This document shows, piece after piece, positions 9,926 through 21,510 of a DNA stretch of 64,000 nt; position 1 is the stretch's first letter; each line of letters begins with the position of its first letter. The stretch comes from Tetracladium setigerum (taxonomy: Eukaryota > Ascomycota > Leotiomycetes > Helotiales). The notes under the pieces were generated by a model, which saw nothing but the letters and a program-made list of their open reading frames with translations, was not told the origin of the DNA and did no database searches. A program made the translations under genes and the position numbers. The stretch spans positions 1,736,001 through 1,800,000 of the forward strand of contig PZJY01000001.1 in the NCBI GenBank assembly GCA_031472005.1. Direction: 5' to 3'.

Positions 9926-12651
9926 ATGACATCTCAAGAAGACCCACCAAACCCAGTAACGAGTAACGGATCCCGAAAACGACCAAGAATTGCAAGAGAG
10001 CCTGAGCCGAGCGTTGTCTCGTGTTTACGGTGTAAGGAGAAGAAGATCAAAGTACCTTCACAGATTACCCTTGATTGGAAGCCCAATGCTCACGAGTTAC
10101 AGTGTGATAATGAAATTCCAGCATGTCGACCTTGTTCCAGGGCTGGCTCGAATTGTATTATCATAGACTCTTCAACCGGAAGACAGTATACGAGAAGGTC
10201 AAAATCCTGCCTCATTCTGGTTATCTAATTACTGACATTCGATTTCTAAGCCAAATTCGTTCGCTCCACGAACAGATTCAAGCGCTTGAAAAGAAACTTC
10301 AATCTCAGAATGACACAAACAACCAATCTCGAGAGACAAGGCTGTCGTCAGGCTCGCGAACATTTCCCCAACCAACCACAAGCGCTGGACACATACCAAA
10401 GTTCATCGGCGACGAAAGCGGTACTGGGTAAGATCTCGCAGCTTCTTGAATTAAGTATTACCCCACGACTAATTACTTTTCCAGGTTTATTCAGTATATT
10501 TTACACGCAATCTCTCGAGGCTGGAAAGACCCCTCCTTTCCACACTCGTCTCAAGAAGGGACCTCTGGTCCAGCAGTTGCCGATCATCCAGCACATCCTT
10601 TACCAAGCTCTTCGGAAGGTGCAAAGCTTGTTACTGCATAGTGAGTCCCCCGTTCAAAAAGAAACCTATTCTGTTCCTTAAAAATAACCGTCAAATAACA
10701 GTCTTTCTGAATTCCATATTCAACATGCTTTCCTACAGCGAAGTTCTATCCACGAATTATTCCAGCGCGTATATGATGGTCGCTCTGGAATGCCGCCATC
10801 TATTGTTGGAGCTTCGCCAGATGAACGACGAGATCTATTTCAGCTGAATTTGATCTTTGCTCTTGCAACAGTGCATGAATATCGGAAAGAACGATCTCAA
10901 CTACATCCCTTTGGCTACTTCACGGCTGGCTTGCAAAATTTGAATGGAATTTTGAGCTTCGAAGCTACCAAGGATGTTCAAGGGTTTCTTTTGATTGCTC
11001 ATTTTGGCCTCTACTACTACATCGGTGACTACTCTGCTTCTCGGAATGTTTGCATGTGGCTTACAGTCCTTAGGTTGTTCCATTTGGGAAATTTGCCAAA
11101 TTTGTTTACGGATATGTATTGAGCAAGGACTGCACAAAACTTCCAGGAAATCACCCGCAAATTTGCTCGTAGAGCAAATGCGAAGAAGAATATTTTGGAG
11201 TTGCTATCAGCTGGACCGACTAAGTTCAGTAACTCTCGGCCGCCCTTTTGGCATTGAAGATGCGGATATCGACATTGGACTCCCTTTCGATGCAGAAGAT
11301 GATTATCTTGAGCAGATTACACTGTGGTCTGACGATGAAGCATCTTCAATATCCGGGCTCTCTTCCAGTAATGGAGAAATTGCCGTGTTTAATTGCTCCC
11401 TTAAACTCGGAAAATTGGCATGTCGTATCCACACTTCGTTCAACTCTGGAACTTTGCAGGAGTCACCGGCGACGAGAACCACAATAAAAACCCGCCAGCA
11501 AGGAATCTCGGAGCCTGGGGATGCATATCAATTGTTTCGCGAGTTTTTTATGGAGCTTAGGTCATGGAGGGTCTCTTGTCCAATATTCCTGGAGCCGCAA
11601 AGCCCGTCGCAAACTCAAGAATGGTTCCAGTTGATGTATGAGCGCGAGAAGCTTACACTGGTACGCGCTGTGATCGAACGAGTTCATTCTAGATCAAGTT
11701 TTCCACCTAAGGAGCTTCTCAATCCCTATCACAACACGGCAGTGGCAATTATCGAAAAGTATGATGAGCTAAGACAACAGAACCAGGTCACATATAGCTG
11801 GAGCTACATGCAATTGATCCTTACATGTGGACTGAGTGTCATATTTTGTGTGTTTGTCAAAGTTGATGGGCGACAAATAGAGCATCCTCAGACCAAGAGA
11901 AGTTGGCTGTCTAGTAGATGGACTAGCCTTGAACCCGAAACATTTAGAGATTTCTCTCTGCAGGAGTCTTCTTCCGCAATCGACACATGTGCAAGAATAC
12001 ACTCTTGGATGGCTGACCAAAGCAAGGAAATGGGGAGATACGCGAGATTTTTTGATAGTAAGTACCTAGGATCTCGCTACTGTAAACTGTTAAGACATGT
12101 TCCAGAAAACATCTTAGGCTTTACGGTGTTTAACGAGAACTTTGGCTAACATAACATCAGTGATGCGGCGAGGTATCCAAGAAAAAATCAAGCAAGTCGA
12201 GAATCAGAATCTGTCTTCAGGCCAATTCGAACCCTCCAGTTCCTACGGACCAGCTCCACATTCCTCGAGGAATACTCAAGACCAAGGAGCAGTTCTTGTT
12301 AGCCAACAAACAGTGACTCACACTGGTACGCCATTCCTGGGAACGAACTTAGCACCCCAATCTCAATTTGACAATCCCGAATACACCATTGCTCAACAGA
12401 ACAATGTATTTGGGCTAGTAGAGGAGCCTATGTTTAGTTCCGCCTTTCAGCGCCAGCCACAGAATAATTGGGCAGGTACAGATTCGGAAAATTCATTTGA
12501 GCCTTTAGTGAGACAACTGTTTGGGACTGATGCAGATTTCGCCTTGCCAGATCTTGATTTTTCAAACGTGCCAAATACCTTCCTTACGTGGGATTTCTCA
12601 CAAGACCCTCTACTTGCAGAGTTCACTTCGGGGATGGAGGGATTTTTGTGA
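9926..12651 (+). CDS. Zn2Cys6 transcription factor with fungal-specific TF domain (regulator 2)
   Basis: About 780 residues over seven exons. The zinc cluster is split by an intron directly before its third Cys: SCLRCKEKKIK, then CDNEIPACRPCSRAGSNC; six cysteines are present. A coiled-coil linker follows (SQIRSLHEQIQALEKKLQSQ), then the fungal_trans domain, including EQMRRRIFWSCYQLDRLSS and VTLGRPFGIEDADIDIGLP. The C-terminus is Gln/Asn/Ser-rich with acidic-aromatic patches, as in activation domains. All intron phases close into one frame ending at TGA 12651. The start at 9926 is the first ATG in frame close to the cluster; an upstream in-frame start at 9893 (not ATG) is not favoured. It is convergent with the dehydrogenase gene (132 bp between stops). 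Confidence 0.9.
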
Positions 12652-12783
12652 GATTTACGATAAATTTTGGTTCAACGGACTTGTGGCTGGCCTTTGTTCG
12701 TTCATTTCGCAAACAGTTAAAGCAGTTTGTCTCAGATCCGGGCCCTTGGTCTGCAAAGATTTCTGGCTTCAATACTGTATATT

Positions 12784-13986
12784 TTAAACAACAATCTTGC
12801 TCTCTACAAAAGAAGGGGCTGTCACAAATTTGTATACTCCATCGATTGCTGCATTGGTTGTAGCAACTTGGGTCTCGTCCGTGGCTGCCGCAATATGAGG
12901 CATTCCAACAATATTCCCAGAACTCCATAGATCATGGTACTTCTCTCTCGTGGGTGGTTCTTGAGAATGACAATCTAAACCAGCACCCCAAATTCTCCCT
13001 CTTCTCAGCACATCAACAAGGGCCTCCTCGTCAACGATGCCTCCGCGAGCCGTATTGATCAGAATGGCTGTATCTTTCATGAGCTCAAACTGAGCGTACG
13101 AAATCATTCCAGTTGTCTCTTTGGTCAAAGGCACATGAATTGTGACAACGTCCGCGTCTTTCAACACGTCCTCTAGGGTTCGGACTCGTTTGTGTGTGGT
13201 TGACCTCCATGCTGGTGGATCTTCTGGCATGTAATTGTCATAAACCACAATTCGGGCACCGAAAGCTGCGCTAAACATTTTTGCAACTGCCAGACCAATG
13301 TTTCCCATTCCAATAATCCCAATCGTCTTTCCAGTCAACAACAATCCCGAGCAAGTTTCCTTCCTAATTGTCTCGCCATTCGTAACCTGCCTCAACCAGA
13401 TCCCGGGGATTTTCCTCGCAACGCTCAAAGCAAGGGCCAGTGTCATTTCTGCAACTGCACCAGCATTGACTCCGGGAGTATTGAAGATTTTCACATTGTG
13501 GTCGGCACAAGCGACGTTGTCGATCTTTTCAATACCAACTCCCTGTTTTCCGATTATTTGAAGTCGGGAAGCAGCTTCAAGGTCTGATCGAGTGATATCG
13601 TAGTCCTTGACCAGGATGGCATTGGCAGTTGAGCGCCATTTCAGAGCTCGCGGGTCGTCGAAATGGATGCAATTGAATAGCGATTCAGCGTACTTGACTG
13701 ATATGGGATGAAATTCGCTTAAAATATACAAAAGTGGCTTGCCATTCTGAGCCATGGTTCCAGAGTCTGGGGAATCGTTGAAGGTTGATGATGGTGACAT
13801 TGTGAGATTTCTGGAAAGTGTTTCTGGGAGTGTAAAATTGCTCGAGGAGTTTGGGTTCAGTCGAATGGTTGTCTTGTTTCTTGATATACCAATGCACGGG
13901 ATGAATCTGCCCTGCTTTACATTGCGCCCAAATGGAGAGGCTCCGAAATCTTTTCGGAAGCGCGATCGTAAACACTTAGTATACAT
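12784..13986 (-). CDS. D-isomer-specific 2-hydroxyacid dehydrogenase (3-phosphoglycerate dehydrogenase-like)
   Basis: Single exon, 400 residues if read from 13986. NAD-dependent D-2-hydroxyacid dehydrogenase fold: catalytic-domain start (IIGKQGVGIEKIDNVACADH), Rossmann motif GKTIGIIGMGNIGLAVAKM, catalytic Arg in ILINTARGGIVDEEALVDV, Glu in HSQEPPTREKY and His in GMPHIAAATDE. No C-terminal ACT domain is present, so it is unlikely to be the serine-pathway enzyme and more likely acts on a D-hydroxy acid or 2-oxo acid. The first 77 residues look like an unstructured or targeting leader; alternative starts at 13800 or 13755 (MAQNGKPLLYILSEF) fit the family length better. It is divergent from the transporter gene, with a shared operator between them. 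Confidence 0.9.
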   Translation of the reverse strand: MYTKCLRSRFRKDFGASPFGRNVKQGRFIPCIGISRNKTTIRLNPNSSSNFTLPETLSRNLTMSPSSTFNDSPDSGTMAQNGKPLLYILSEFHPISVKYAESLFNCIHFDDPRALKWRSTANAILVKDYDITRSDLEAASRLQIIGKQGVGIEKIDNVACADHNVKIFNTPGVNAGAVAEMTLALALSVARKIPGIWLRQVTNGETIRKETCSGLLLTGKTIGIIGMGNIGLAVAKMFSAAFGARIVVYDNYMPEDPPAWRSTTHKRVRTLEDVLKDADVVTIHVPLTKETTGMISYAQFELMKDTAILINTARGGIVDEEALVDVLRRGRIWGAGLDCHSQEPPTREKYHDLWSSGNIVGMPHIAAATDETQVATTNAAIDGVYKFVTAPSFVESKIVV

Positions 13987-14547
13987 GGCAACGAAGCACT
14001 AGGGAGACCTCCGAACGACTCAGAAACCAAAGGATACGAATCAATCGTCAGATTGTTAACCTGACTCGCATCGCTCAGCCAGCGAACTTGACATCGTCGG
14101 TGGTCTTTAAAAGTGGGACATGATTGGGAGTTTCGGACACCCACCGAAAGAACCGAACAAATCTCGTCTTGGATCAGAACCCACTAGCTTCAAAAACAAA
14201 CCTTGCAATCGTATGGTTCACGGTTTCTTTAGCGGCTCATGGTGCTGTGGAGGACCCCCGAAGCCCCATTCTTTGCAATCTCTCCGCACTCCAGTCAATA
14301 ATCGTGGAGCAAAAGGCCTGATCTTTTGCTCAACAACGCTGAAAGACTACCAAAATGTGGAGAAGATTCTGGGGCTCTCCATCAATTGTGAGAATATCGC
14401 GGGGAACTAGGCTTATCTATAAAGCACAACGTTTACCCCAGATTCATGGGAGGAAACCCCAGCTGCAGATTGACTTCATTGAGAACACATTCAACACACA
14501 ACAAAAACAATTTTCAGCACCAAATTTCTAGTGAAGTTCAACCCAAA
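13987..14547. promoter_or_regulatory. Bidirectional promoter, dehydrogenase and transporter
   Basis: 561 bp between divergent start codons (up to 792 bp if the dehydrogenase starts at 13755). It contains the TTTCGG-N7-CCGAAA palindrome at 14131-14149, placed to act on both genes. Confidence 0.6.
14131..14149. promoter_or_regulatory. Probable Zn2Cys6 regulator site TTTCGG-N7-CCGAAA
   Basis: Perfect inverted repeat with spacer ACACCCA. Read on the minus strand the spacer is TGGGTGT, against GGGGTGT in the aldolase promoter, so 18 of 19 bases match. It lies 145 bp upstream of the longest dehydrogenase start and about 400 bp upstream of the transporter. Confidence 0.75.
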
Positions 14548-16136
14548 ATGTCATCTGTCAAGGATGAAAAGAAGAACGTTGAGGAAGCTGAGTCTATCTC
14601 GCTTGCAGACATCGAAAAGGTACAACTTCATCAAGTACTATTTCACCGAATTCATTACTTACACTTCATGTCGTAGAACTCTGTAAATGCGGTGCCAAAT
14701 CAGGCCCTTGTTGATCCTTTCAATGAGCTCGCAGGCTCTAAAGAAAACAAAGCTCTTCTTCGCAAGCAAGACTTCCGTCTCATTCCGTTGTGCGCCATGA
14801 TGTATCTCTTGGCTTATCTTGATCGGACAAACATTGGGAACGCCAGGGTTATGAACTCTGAGACGCGCCAGGATTTGTTGTCCAGCACAGGAATGTCTGC
14901 CTATCAATATACGATTGCGTTGATGGTTTTCTTGATCGCCTACACTGTCTTCGAAGTACCCTCCAACTACTTTCTAAAACTCTTGGGCCCATCCTCCTGG
15001 TTTGCACTCATCATGATCTTGTGGGGATCAATATCTATGGGGATTGGTGGGGTCAAGAATTATGCTGGCCTTACTGCGCTTCGTTTTCTGCTTGGGATAT
15101 TTGAAGCTGGCCTCGCACCAGGCCTTGCATACTACATCTCTTTCTGGTACAGATCCAACGAACGTTCCATCCGTCTTGCCTTCATCTACTCGACCGCAAC
15201 ACTCGCGGGAGCCTTTGGTGGCCTCATTGCATACGGAATCTCTCACATGAACAATGTCTCAGGTCTGGAAGGGTGGCGATGGCTCTTTCTGTTGGAAGGT
15301 CTTCCATCCATCCTTGCTGGTGTATTGATCTTCTTCATTCTTCCAGACTACCCGGAAGGAACAAAGTTCTTAACTCCAGAAGAGAGTAAACTTGCTGTTG
15401 CAAGAATGGAATTCAATGGATCGAAGGGAAAGGCAGCAACAATGACTTGGGCCGATGCAAAGGAGACGCTGACGGATTGGCGTCTCTATGCGCACTATAT
15501 CATCTACTTCACCAAATCCTGCCCATTCTCGAGTCTGTCCCTCTTCGCGCCCTCCATCACCCGTGGTCTCGGCTACGATTCTTTTCAAGCTCAGCTTATG
15601 ACTGTCCCACCCTGTAATTATCCCAACATCCTGTTTCTAAGCAATCCACTAACACTCTTCAAGATGCCGCAGCATTCGTGGTAACAGTCACAGCCTCCTG
15701 GTGGTGTGACAAAAACAACAAGCGTGCAGTGTCAACAATTTTTCTCATGATAGTCGGAGCAATCGGCTTCATCGCTTCCGCCACGCTCCCAGCAGACGCC
15801 TACGTTCCCCGCTACATATGTCTCATCATTGCCTGCTGTGGTACATTCTCCACGATCCCCATCCTTCTCGGCTGGCTCTCTGCCAACTTGCACTCTACTT
15901 CTGCACAGGGACTTGCTCTTGCGTTGAATATTTCCTTTGGTGCACCCGGTCAGATCACTGGAGTATGGATCTATACAGCCAAGGAGCAGAAGATTGGATA
16001 TCCTACTGGGCATTGGGTTAATGGCGGATTACTACTGTTAGGAGCAACTCTCACTACGGCATTGGTGACATTGTATACTTTCAGGAATAAGAGGATTGAA
16101 GCTGGACTGTTGAGTGGGCCAAAATATGCATTGTAA
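14548..16136 (+). CDS. MFS transporter, anion:cation symporter (Dal5/Tna1-like) family
   Basis: Three exons, about 490 residues with around 12 membrane helices. The N-terminal region has KQDFRLIPLCAMMYLLAYLD then RTNIGNA, the standard signature of the allantoate/nicotinate/vitamin-type ACS family. Later motifs include YTVFEVPSNYFLKLLGPS, GIFEAGLAPGLAYYISFWY and GWRWLFLLEGLPSI. Introns lie after codon 24 (about 14620-14677) and near 15615-15674; the second joins MTVPP to YAAAFVVTV. Members import carboxylates and related small anions, so it probably takes up the substrate handled by the aldolase and dehydrogenase. Divergent from the dehydrogenase; convergent with the next gene. Confidence 0.92.
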
Positions 16137-16333
16137 TTAAGTATGGCCGACTGGAAGATCTTAGTATATTCCGTGAGTCGACCTAAGGATTGAAAGATTC
16201 AAGATCCCGAACAATAATGCAATTAAGAATCAATTTTTCGTTCCTTCCATTGAAACCCTCCACAACAGACGACCAACAAGGCCTCGCTCACCACCATCAA
16301 ATTATTTGGCACAAATGATACTTCCCTCATTCT

Positions 16334-16855
16334 TCAAATCAACGCAAGCAACCCCAACCCTCCAACCACGACAGACAAAGCCCAAAATGACGGGTTCGAC
16401 CAAAAACTCTCATCAACCTCGAAACTAGCCCCAAGTCCACTCCACCCATCCAACCCAGATGAAGAATCTCTCACTACCAATCTCAACGCCTCGTAAAACC
16501 GGAACAAGTTATGTACCACCAACACTGAAATTCCAAGCACCAACCAATTTCTCAATACCCTCCGAAATAGCTTCTTCAAATACCAGCGCGGGTCAATTGA
16601 CTCGCAGAAATCGCGAAAACTGCCTGGCTCTGCATGACATTTTCTGAGACCGCTTGGACTGGGTGCGTATGTTATGGGGGGTTCTCCCCATCTGCTTGGA
16701 GGAGCGTCTTCGGGTGATGTGGAAAGCTCGTAGGAGTTTGGGCCGAATCTTTTGCGCGGGGTGGAGTGCGGAAGGTTTTGTTTGGGTTGGAGGATGGGGT
16801 GAAGGGGATGGAAGTGCTCATTTTGAAGGGAGATATTGGAAGTATCGGGGCGCAT
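16334..16855 (-). CDS. Hypothetical small protein with two membrane helices
   Basis: One uninterrupted frame of 173 residues. The first half is Pro/Ser-rich and polar. Two hydrophobic helices follow: NWLVLGISVLVVHNLFRFYE and, at the very C-terminus, FWALSVVVGGLGLLALI. I do not recognise a family. It could be an outer- or inner-membrane mitochondrial or ER protein, but nothing in the sequence decides this. Overlapping plus-strand frames look like shadows. Existence as a gene is moderately supported by the coherent composition and ATG context. Confidence 0.55.
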   Translation of the reverse strand: MRPDTSNISLQNEHFHPLHPILQPKQNLPHSTPRKRFGPNSYELSTSPEDAPPSRWGEPPITYAPSPSGLRKCHAEPGSFRDFCESIDPRWYLKKLFRRVLRNWLVLGISVLVVHNLFRFYEALRLVVRDSSSGLDGWSGLGASFEVDESFWSNPSFWALSVVVGGLGLLALI

Positions 16856-19677
16856 GCACTGCTACTCAATGTTAATTTTAAGTGTCAAGGTCAAGCTGAG
16901 CTCAATGCTGGAGTATTTCTTAGATGTAGAGGAGAATTGGAGAATTTTGTGTTCACTCTAAGGGTTCTTAATTTTGGTAAGCTTGATCGCTGCATTCGTC
17001 ACTTTCTCATCGCGGGAGTTGTGTGCCTTTGTTGATGGGCAGCCCTTGTTTATATGTGCAATCGAGTTCTTTGATTAAAGTTGGTTTGGGAATTGGGTGG
17101 ATGAATTTAGACAATTAAGCGGTCTCGCTTATTTTCGAAAAATGTGTATTCATATGGTGCGCAACTTTGCGATTATCTTATGTTCTATGAACTCCAATAT
17201 GAAATTAATACATGCCATGAAATTCCTATATATCAGGTGTGTTTGGGGGTAAGGGTAACTATTAATGAGACCTTGGACCAACTATTTGTCGCAAACTCGA
17301 AGGTTCAGAACCCAATATCGTAGTTTTCACAAGCTTCAAACCAGTAAACGCCAGCAGCTTCAAGATACACCAAAATAGTTCCGAAAAAGTCCTCGGGCTC
17401 ACGGAATTTGGAGAGGAGTAGACAGTCATTTCCGCGTTGCGAGATGACTGGATAATGCCAAGACCCAGCCTGAGTTCATCAAAAACATCAACTTTTAGAG
17501 GCTGCCATCATGTACTTTGGCTCAAAATTTTTAATCTGAAGACAATCGCACGGCAACGAGACGTGGTGCTTCTAAGGTATTTGGCTGGCTGAAAAATCAA
17601 GAGGTGTCAAGTGCAGTCGCAAGAGTTCTGTGTAATATCGAGATGCATTCTTGGCGGCATTTGGCCAGTGAAGAGACCTGATGCGAAATTCATGTGAACC
17701 TCCAGTTTTGACAGAGACTTGACGGTTTCTTCACGTAAGTCAAAGTGTTTACGACACCGATACCCTTTTTTGAAGATCAAGTGAGTTCGCCAACGAGGAG
17801 GCGGCCGCTCCTGAGTCTCGAACCCTGTCATCTTGCAACTCTCGCATGGATCTCATTCTCAAAAAAAAAAAAAAAAGATCATGTACGTGAAAAATCAAGC
17901 AGCACAAATGACAACATAAAATTGGATTATTTGTCTTGTAACAGAGTCAAGCAAACACTTTGCTAATGCACTTTGGTTACCTAACAAGTATTCGTCGAAA
18001 CCCGTTTTCGCCCATTGAGTGGAAAGATCGAGATGTTGTGACAGTATTTCGGCAAGCAGAATATTATTTTCGATGCAAAATTTAGCACGATTAATTGACG
18101 AGGTGATACTTCGCATTTCTGAGTTCGTCATCCGAGTTCATGTACTACGATGACATGGCCCGTGCCCATCATACAGGAGTAACTTTCCTTTCTGGACTAA
18201 GCCAAGTTTACATCCATCTCCCAACATCAGCAGCGACCGCTTCGGGTTGTCAGACAAACACCCTCGCTTTCTTCAGCCTTGACAGAATCTCACTGCATAT
18301 ACGTCACCGTGGATGAGATCTACAGGTTCTTAGTCTTCGTTGGGCTCCATCCCGCCGGTTGGTAAATCTTCAAGTAAGCTGATTCTCCTTCCAAAAACGG
18401 CTCCAGTCGGCGCGCCCACAAGAGTGAGACGGAGATCGAACAAGCAAAGGAACTCTGAAGCGCCTTGCAACCATTTTCCGGTGTTATATTTGGTGCCATG
18501 GCTTACCATCTGGCGCTGAGATGTTCTCGTCGCCGTTGTCTGTCCAAGTGTCATCTACCACACCACACCATCAATAACATTAACACCGTCATTACCCAAG
18601 CAATAACGTTAGACCTGGGAATTGTCCCTCGACGGGTTGCGTTTCCACGTGGCTTCGAACTTCGGTACTTGCTCGAAGTCCGTCGTCTTACTTCAGATTC
18701 AAGATTGCTCATCTGTCGGATTTACTGAAGTTATCACCGAAGGGCATTGTGAGGATCACAACAATCACTCTTACAACCCTCGAGATGAAAATGAGGCTCA
18801 TTGAAACGATTTGCAGCACCTTTTCAACACGGAGCTCTTTCTTGCTATATCCCCCGATCTGATGGACTTTCAAATTGTCCCGAAGGCTTATAAATCCGAT
18901 ATCCCCCTTAACACCACCAGTCTCTATACCCGGCTAACGAATCTCAGGTGGAGAGATATCACCATTTTTTCGACCGCCGAACCAATCAGATATCTCGATT
19001 CCTCCACCGAAGTCAGCGTGAGAGATCTTCGGAACTAAGGCCATCTCGCGTTGATTTAAGACTTTCTTTTTAGGTCTTACCTTGTCATCTTCGTAAATTT
19101 TGATTGGCCCAACGCGCGATACCAACCTTGTCTCAACGGCCTTGGAACCTATCCCCTAAGATTTTGCCTACCCTGTGGGCCGCTGTCATCAGCCTCTCGA
19201 TGTTTTATTTGTTGTTTGGGTCGGTGTGCTCTGCTGGTGCTGAGTCACTTCGTACATTTGGGTAAAGAAAAGTCTCTTTTTTGTGTGGTGTTGTCAAGCA
19301 TCAATTGGAAGCCTGCCAATAAAGGAGACTGAATTGGACTAGGCTCTTTTTCCATTATCTCATTCTTGACATAAAAAAAGTATCACCTACTTGCTCTTGA
19401 TATGACAAACCAACGATGACGGATAAATTTGGGCTTGTTATTCCCTGTCACTGGCCGGACTTTTACTTCACCCATGCAATATCTGATACTCTAGATTACA
19501 TGCCCGTGTTCGAGTCTTTTGGTATATGAATATCACATTCCTCTCCAGTAACTCTCTTGTGTTCTCTTTGTTCAGCTCAATCTGTCTTCTCGAATCTGTT
19601 GTCTTGACAGGCTCATATTTCCTTTTCCCCATCGTTATCGAGGCATACTTTTACTACTTCTTAATTAATCTATCAGA
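16856..19677. other. Long intergenic region, no gene seen
   Basis: 2.8 kb with only short frames lacking domains. It contains an A16 homopolymer at 17861-17876 and, at the right end, a pyrimidine-rich 5' leader before the exporter start codon. No transposon ends, tRNA or conserved coding sequence recognised. Confidence 0.45.
17861..17876. repeat. Poly-A tract (A16)
   Basis: Sixteen consecutive A followed by GATC. The sequence just before it, read on the minus strand, holds a GGGTTCGAG string resembling a Pol III B box, but the flanking bases do not form a tRNA arm. Confidence 0.8.
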
Positions 19678-21510
19678 ATGACAACAAAGGATACTATCAA
19701 CTCTCCAGGGAGGCTCGAAGAGTCAGGCTCCACGACAGCAGCCTCCTCCGAGTTGAACATCCCAACTGGAAACCACCTCGCACCTCCTCAGAAAGAAGGA
19801 CAAGACCTCTCTGAGAACACCTCAGTCACTGATCTCGATCTCGAAAAACTACCCCCACCAGTCGAAGAGGAAGCTCCTCCCCGAGATATCAATGGATGGA
19901 AATGGATTTTAGTTGTACTTTCGATCCTCAGCTCAACCTTTCTCTTCGCGCTCGACAACACTATTGTTGCAGATATTCAACCTGCAATCGTGCTTCATTT
20001 CAATGATATCTCCAACCTGACATGGTTGAGCGTATCCTTCTTACTTGGAGCGGCAGCTACCAACCTAATCTGGGGTAAAGTCTTTGGCCAGTTCAACGCG
20101 AAATGGACCTACATTCTTTGCGTTTTCCTGTTCGAACTGGGCTCAGCAGTTTGTGGAGCTGCACCTACAATGGATGCATTGATCATTGGACGAGGTAAGT
20201 TCTCCTAGCGAAGTCTATTCACGTATCATTATTTTGCTTCAGATCTGTACCGAAGCACAAGCTAACTCGTGCTCCTTCTAGCCATCTGTGGTGTTGGCGG
20301 CTCAGGAATGTACGTTGGGGTAATGACTCTCCTCGCTTCGACAACAACAATCCAAGAGCGACCAATGTACATCGGTGGAACGGGATTGACCTGGGGTTTG
20401 GGAACGGTTCTCGGACCCATTATCGGCGGAGGCTTCAGTGACAGCTCCGCTGGATGGAGATGGGCATTCTACATCAACCTTGTCATTGGTGGCCTTTGCG
20501 CACCTGTCTACCTCTGGCTTATTCCCAACAAAGACCCTCGCCCTGGAGTTTCTCTCACCGATCGTTTCCGTGAGATGGATTTCGTGGGAGGAATCCTAAC
20601 AATGGGAGCTTTCACCTCAGGAGTTATGGCCGTCTCTTTCGGAGGCATTCAGTACGAATGGAACAGCGGAACAATCATCGGACTTTTCGTCTGCTCTGGC
20701 GTCCTCTTCATCATTCTCGGCTTCCAACAAGTCTTCACCATATTCACCAACCTCTCCCGTCGCATCTTCCCTGTTGAATTCTTCCGCTCTCGCACCATGC
20801 TCATTCTCTTCGCCATGACTTCCGCAGGTGGCACCGCAATCTTCATCCCGATTTATATCATCCCTGTCTTCTTCCAATTCACCCGCGGTGACACCGCTCT
20901 TGATGCCGGAGTCCGCCTTCTCCCCTTCATCATGCTCATGATCTTCTCCGTCATCACCAACGGCGCCGTCCTTTCCAAATATGGCCTTTACATGCCCTGG
21001 TACACAGTCGGTGGTGCATTGGTTCTCACAGGCGGTGCACTGCTCAACACCATCGACGTCAGCACCTCCGTTGCCAAAGTCTACGGCTATCTCATCATCA
21101 CCGGCTTTGGTGTAGGACTCTTTGCGCAAGCCTCTTTCTCGGTTGCTCAAGCCATTGTCGAACCAGCCAAAGCTCCATCGGCAATTGGTTTCATTACCTG
21201 TGCTCAAGTAAGCGGCGTGACTATTGCTCTTGCAATCGCAAATTCCATCTTCCTTAATGGCAGCCAAAAGAAGATCGCAGAGATCTTGCCAGGTACTTCC
21301 CCTGATCAAATTCGTGGGGCCATCGGAGGCGCTGGTAGCAAGTTCGTTGAGAGCTTGCCAGCAAATTTGCAGGCGAAGGTGTTGAGCGCAATCGTGGATA
21401 GTCAGAGTGAGACGTATATCCTGATTATCACAGCGGGTGCGATGGTATTGGTGTTGAGTCTGTTGATGAAGAGGGAGAAGCTGTTCTTGGAGGCTGGTGG
21501 TGCTGCTTAA
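19678..21510 (+). CDS. MFS drug/toxin exporter, DHA-type with about 14 membrane helices
   Basis: Two exons split by one intron (about 20195-20280), about 580 residues. A 75-residue polar N-terminus precedes the membrane region. Motif DNTIVADIQPAIVLHFNDIS matches the start of the H+-antiporter DHA2 (aflatoxin/HC-toxin efflux pump) group, and the motif-C-like GLTWGLGTVLGPIIGGGFSD with SSAGWRWAFYINLVIGG is canonical. The C-terminal domain holds RLLPFIMLMIFSVITNGA. Such pumps sit in the plasma membrane and export toxins, drugs or secondary metabolites. No biosynthetic core gene lies nearby in this window, so a drug-resistance or general efflux role is as likely as metabolite export. Confidence 0.93.

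Noticed and set aside
17800..17840. GGGTTCGAG string on the minus strand resembling a tRNA B box
   Set aside because: Flanking bases do not pair into a T arm and no A box or acceptor stem fits.
19678..21510. Secondary-metabolite cluster around the DHA exporter
   Set aside because: No polyketide synthase, peptide synthetase, terpene cyclase or tailoring enzymes lie within the window near it.
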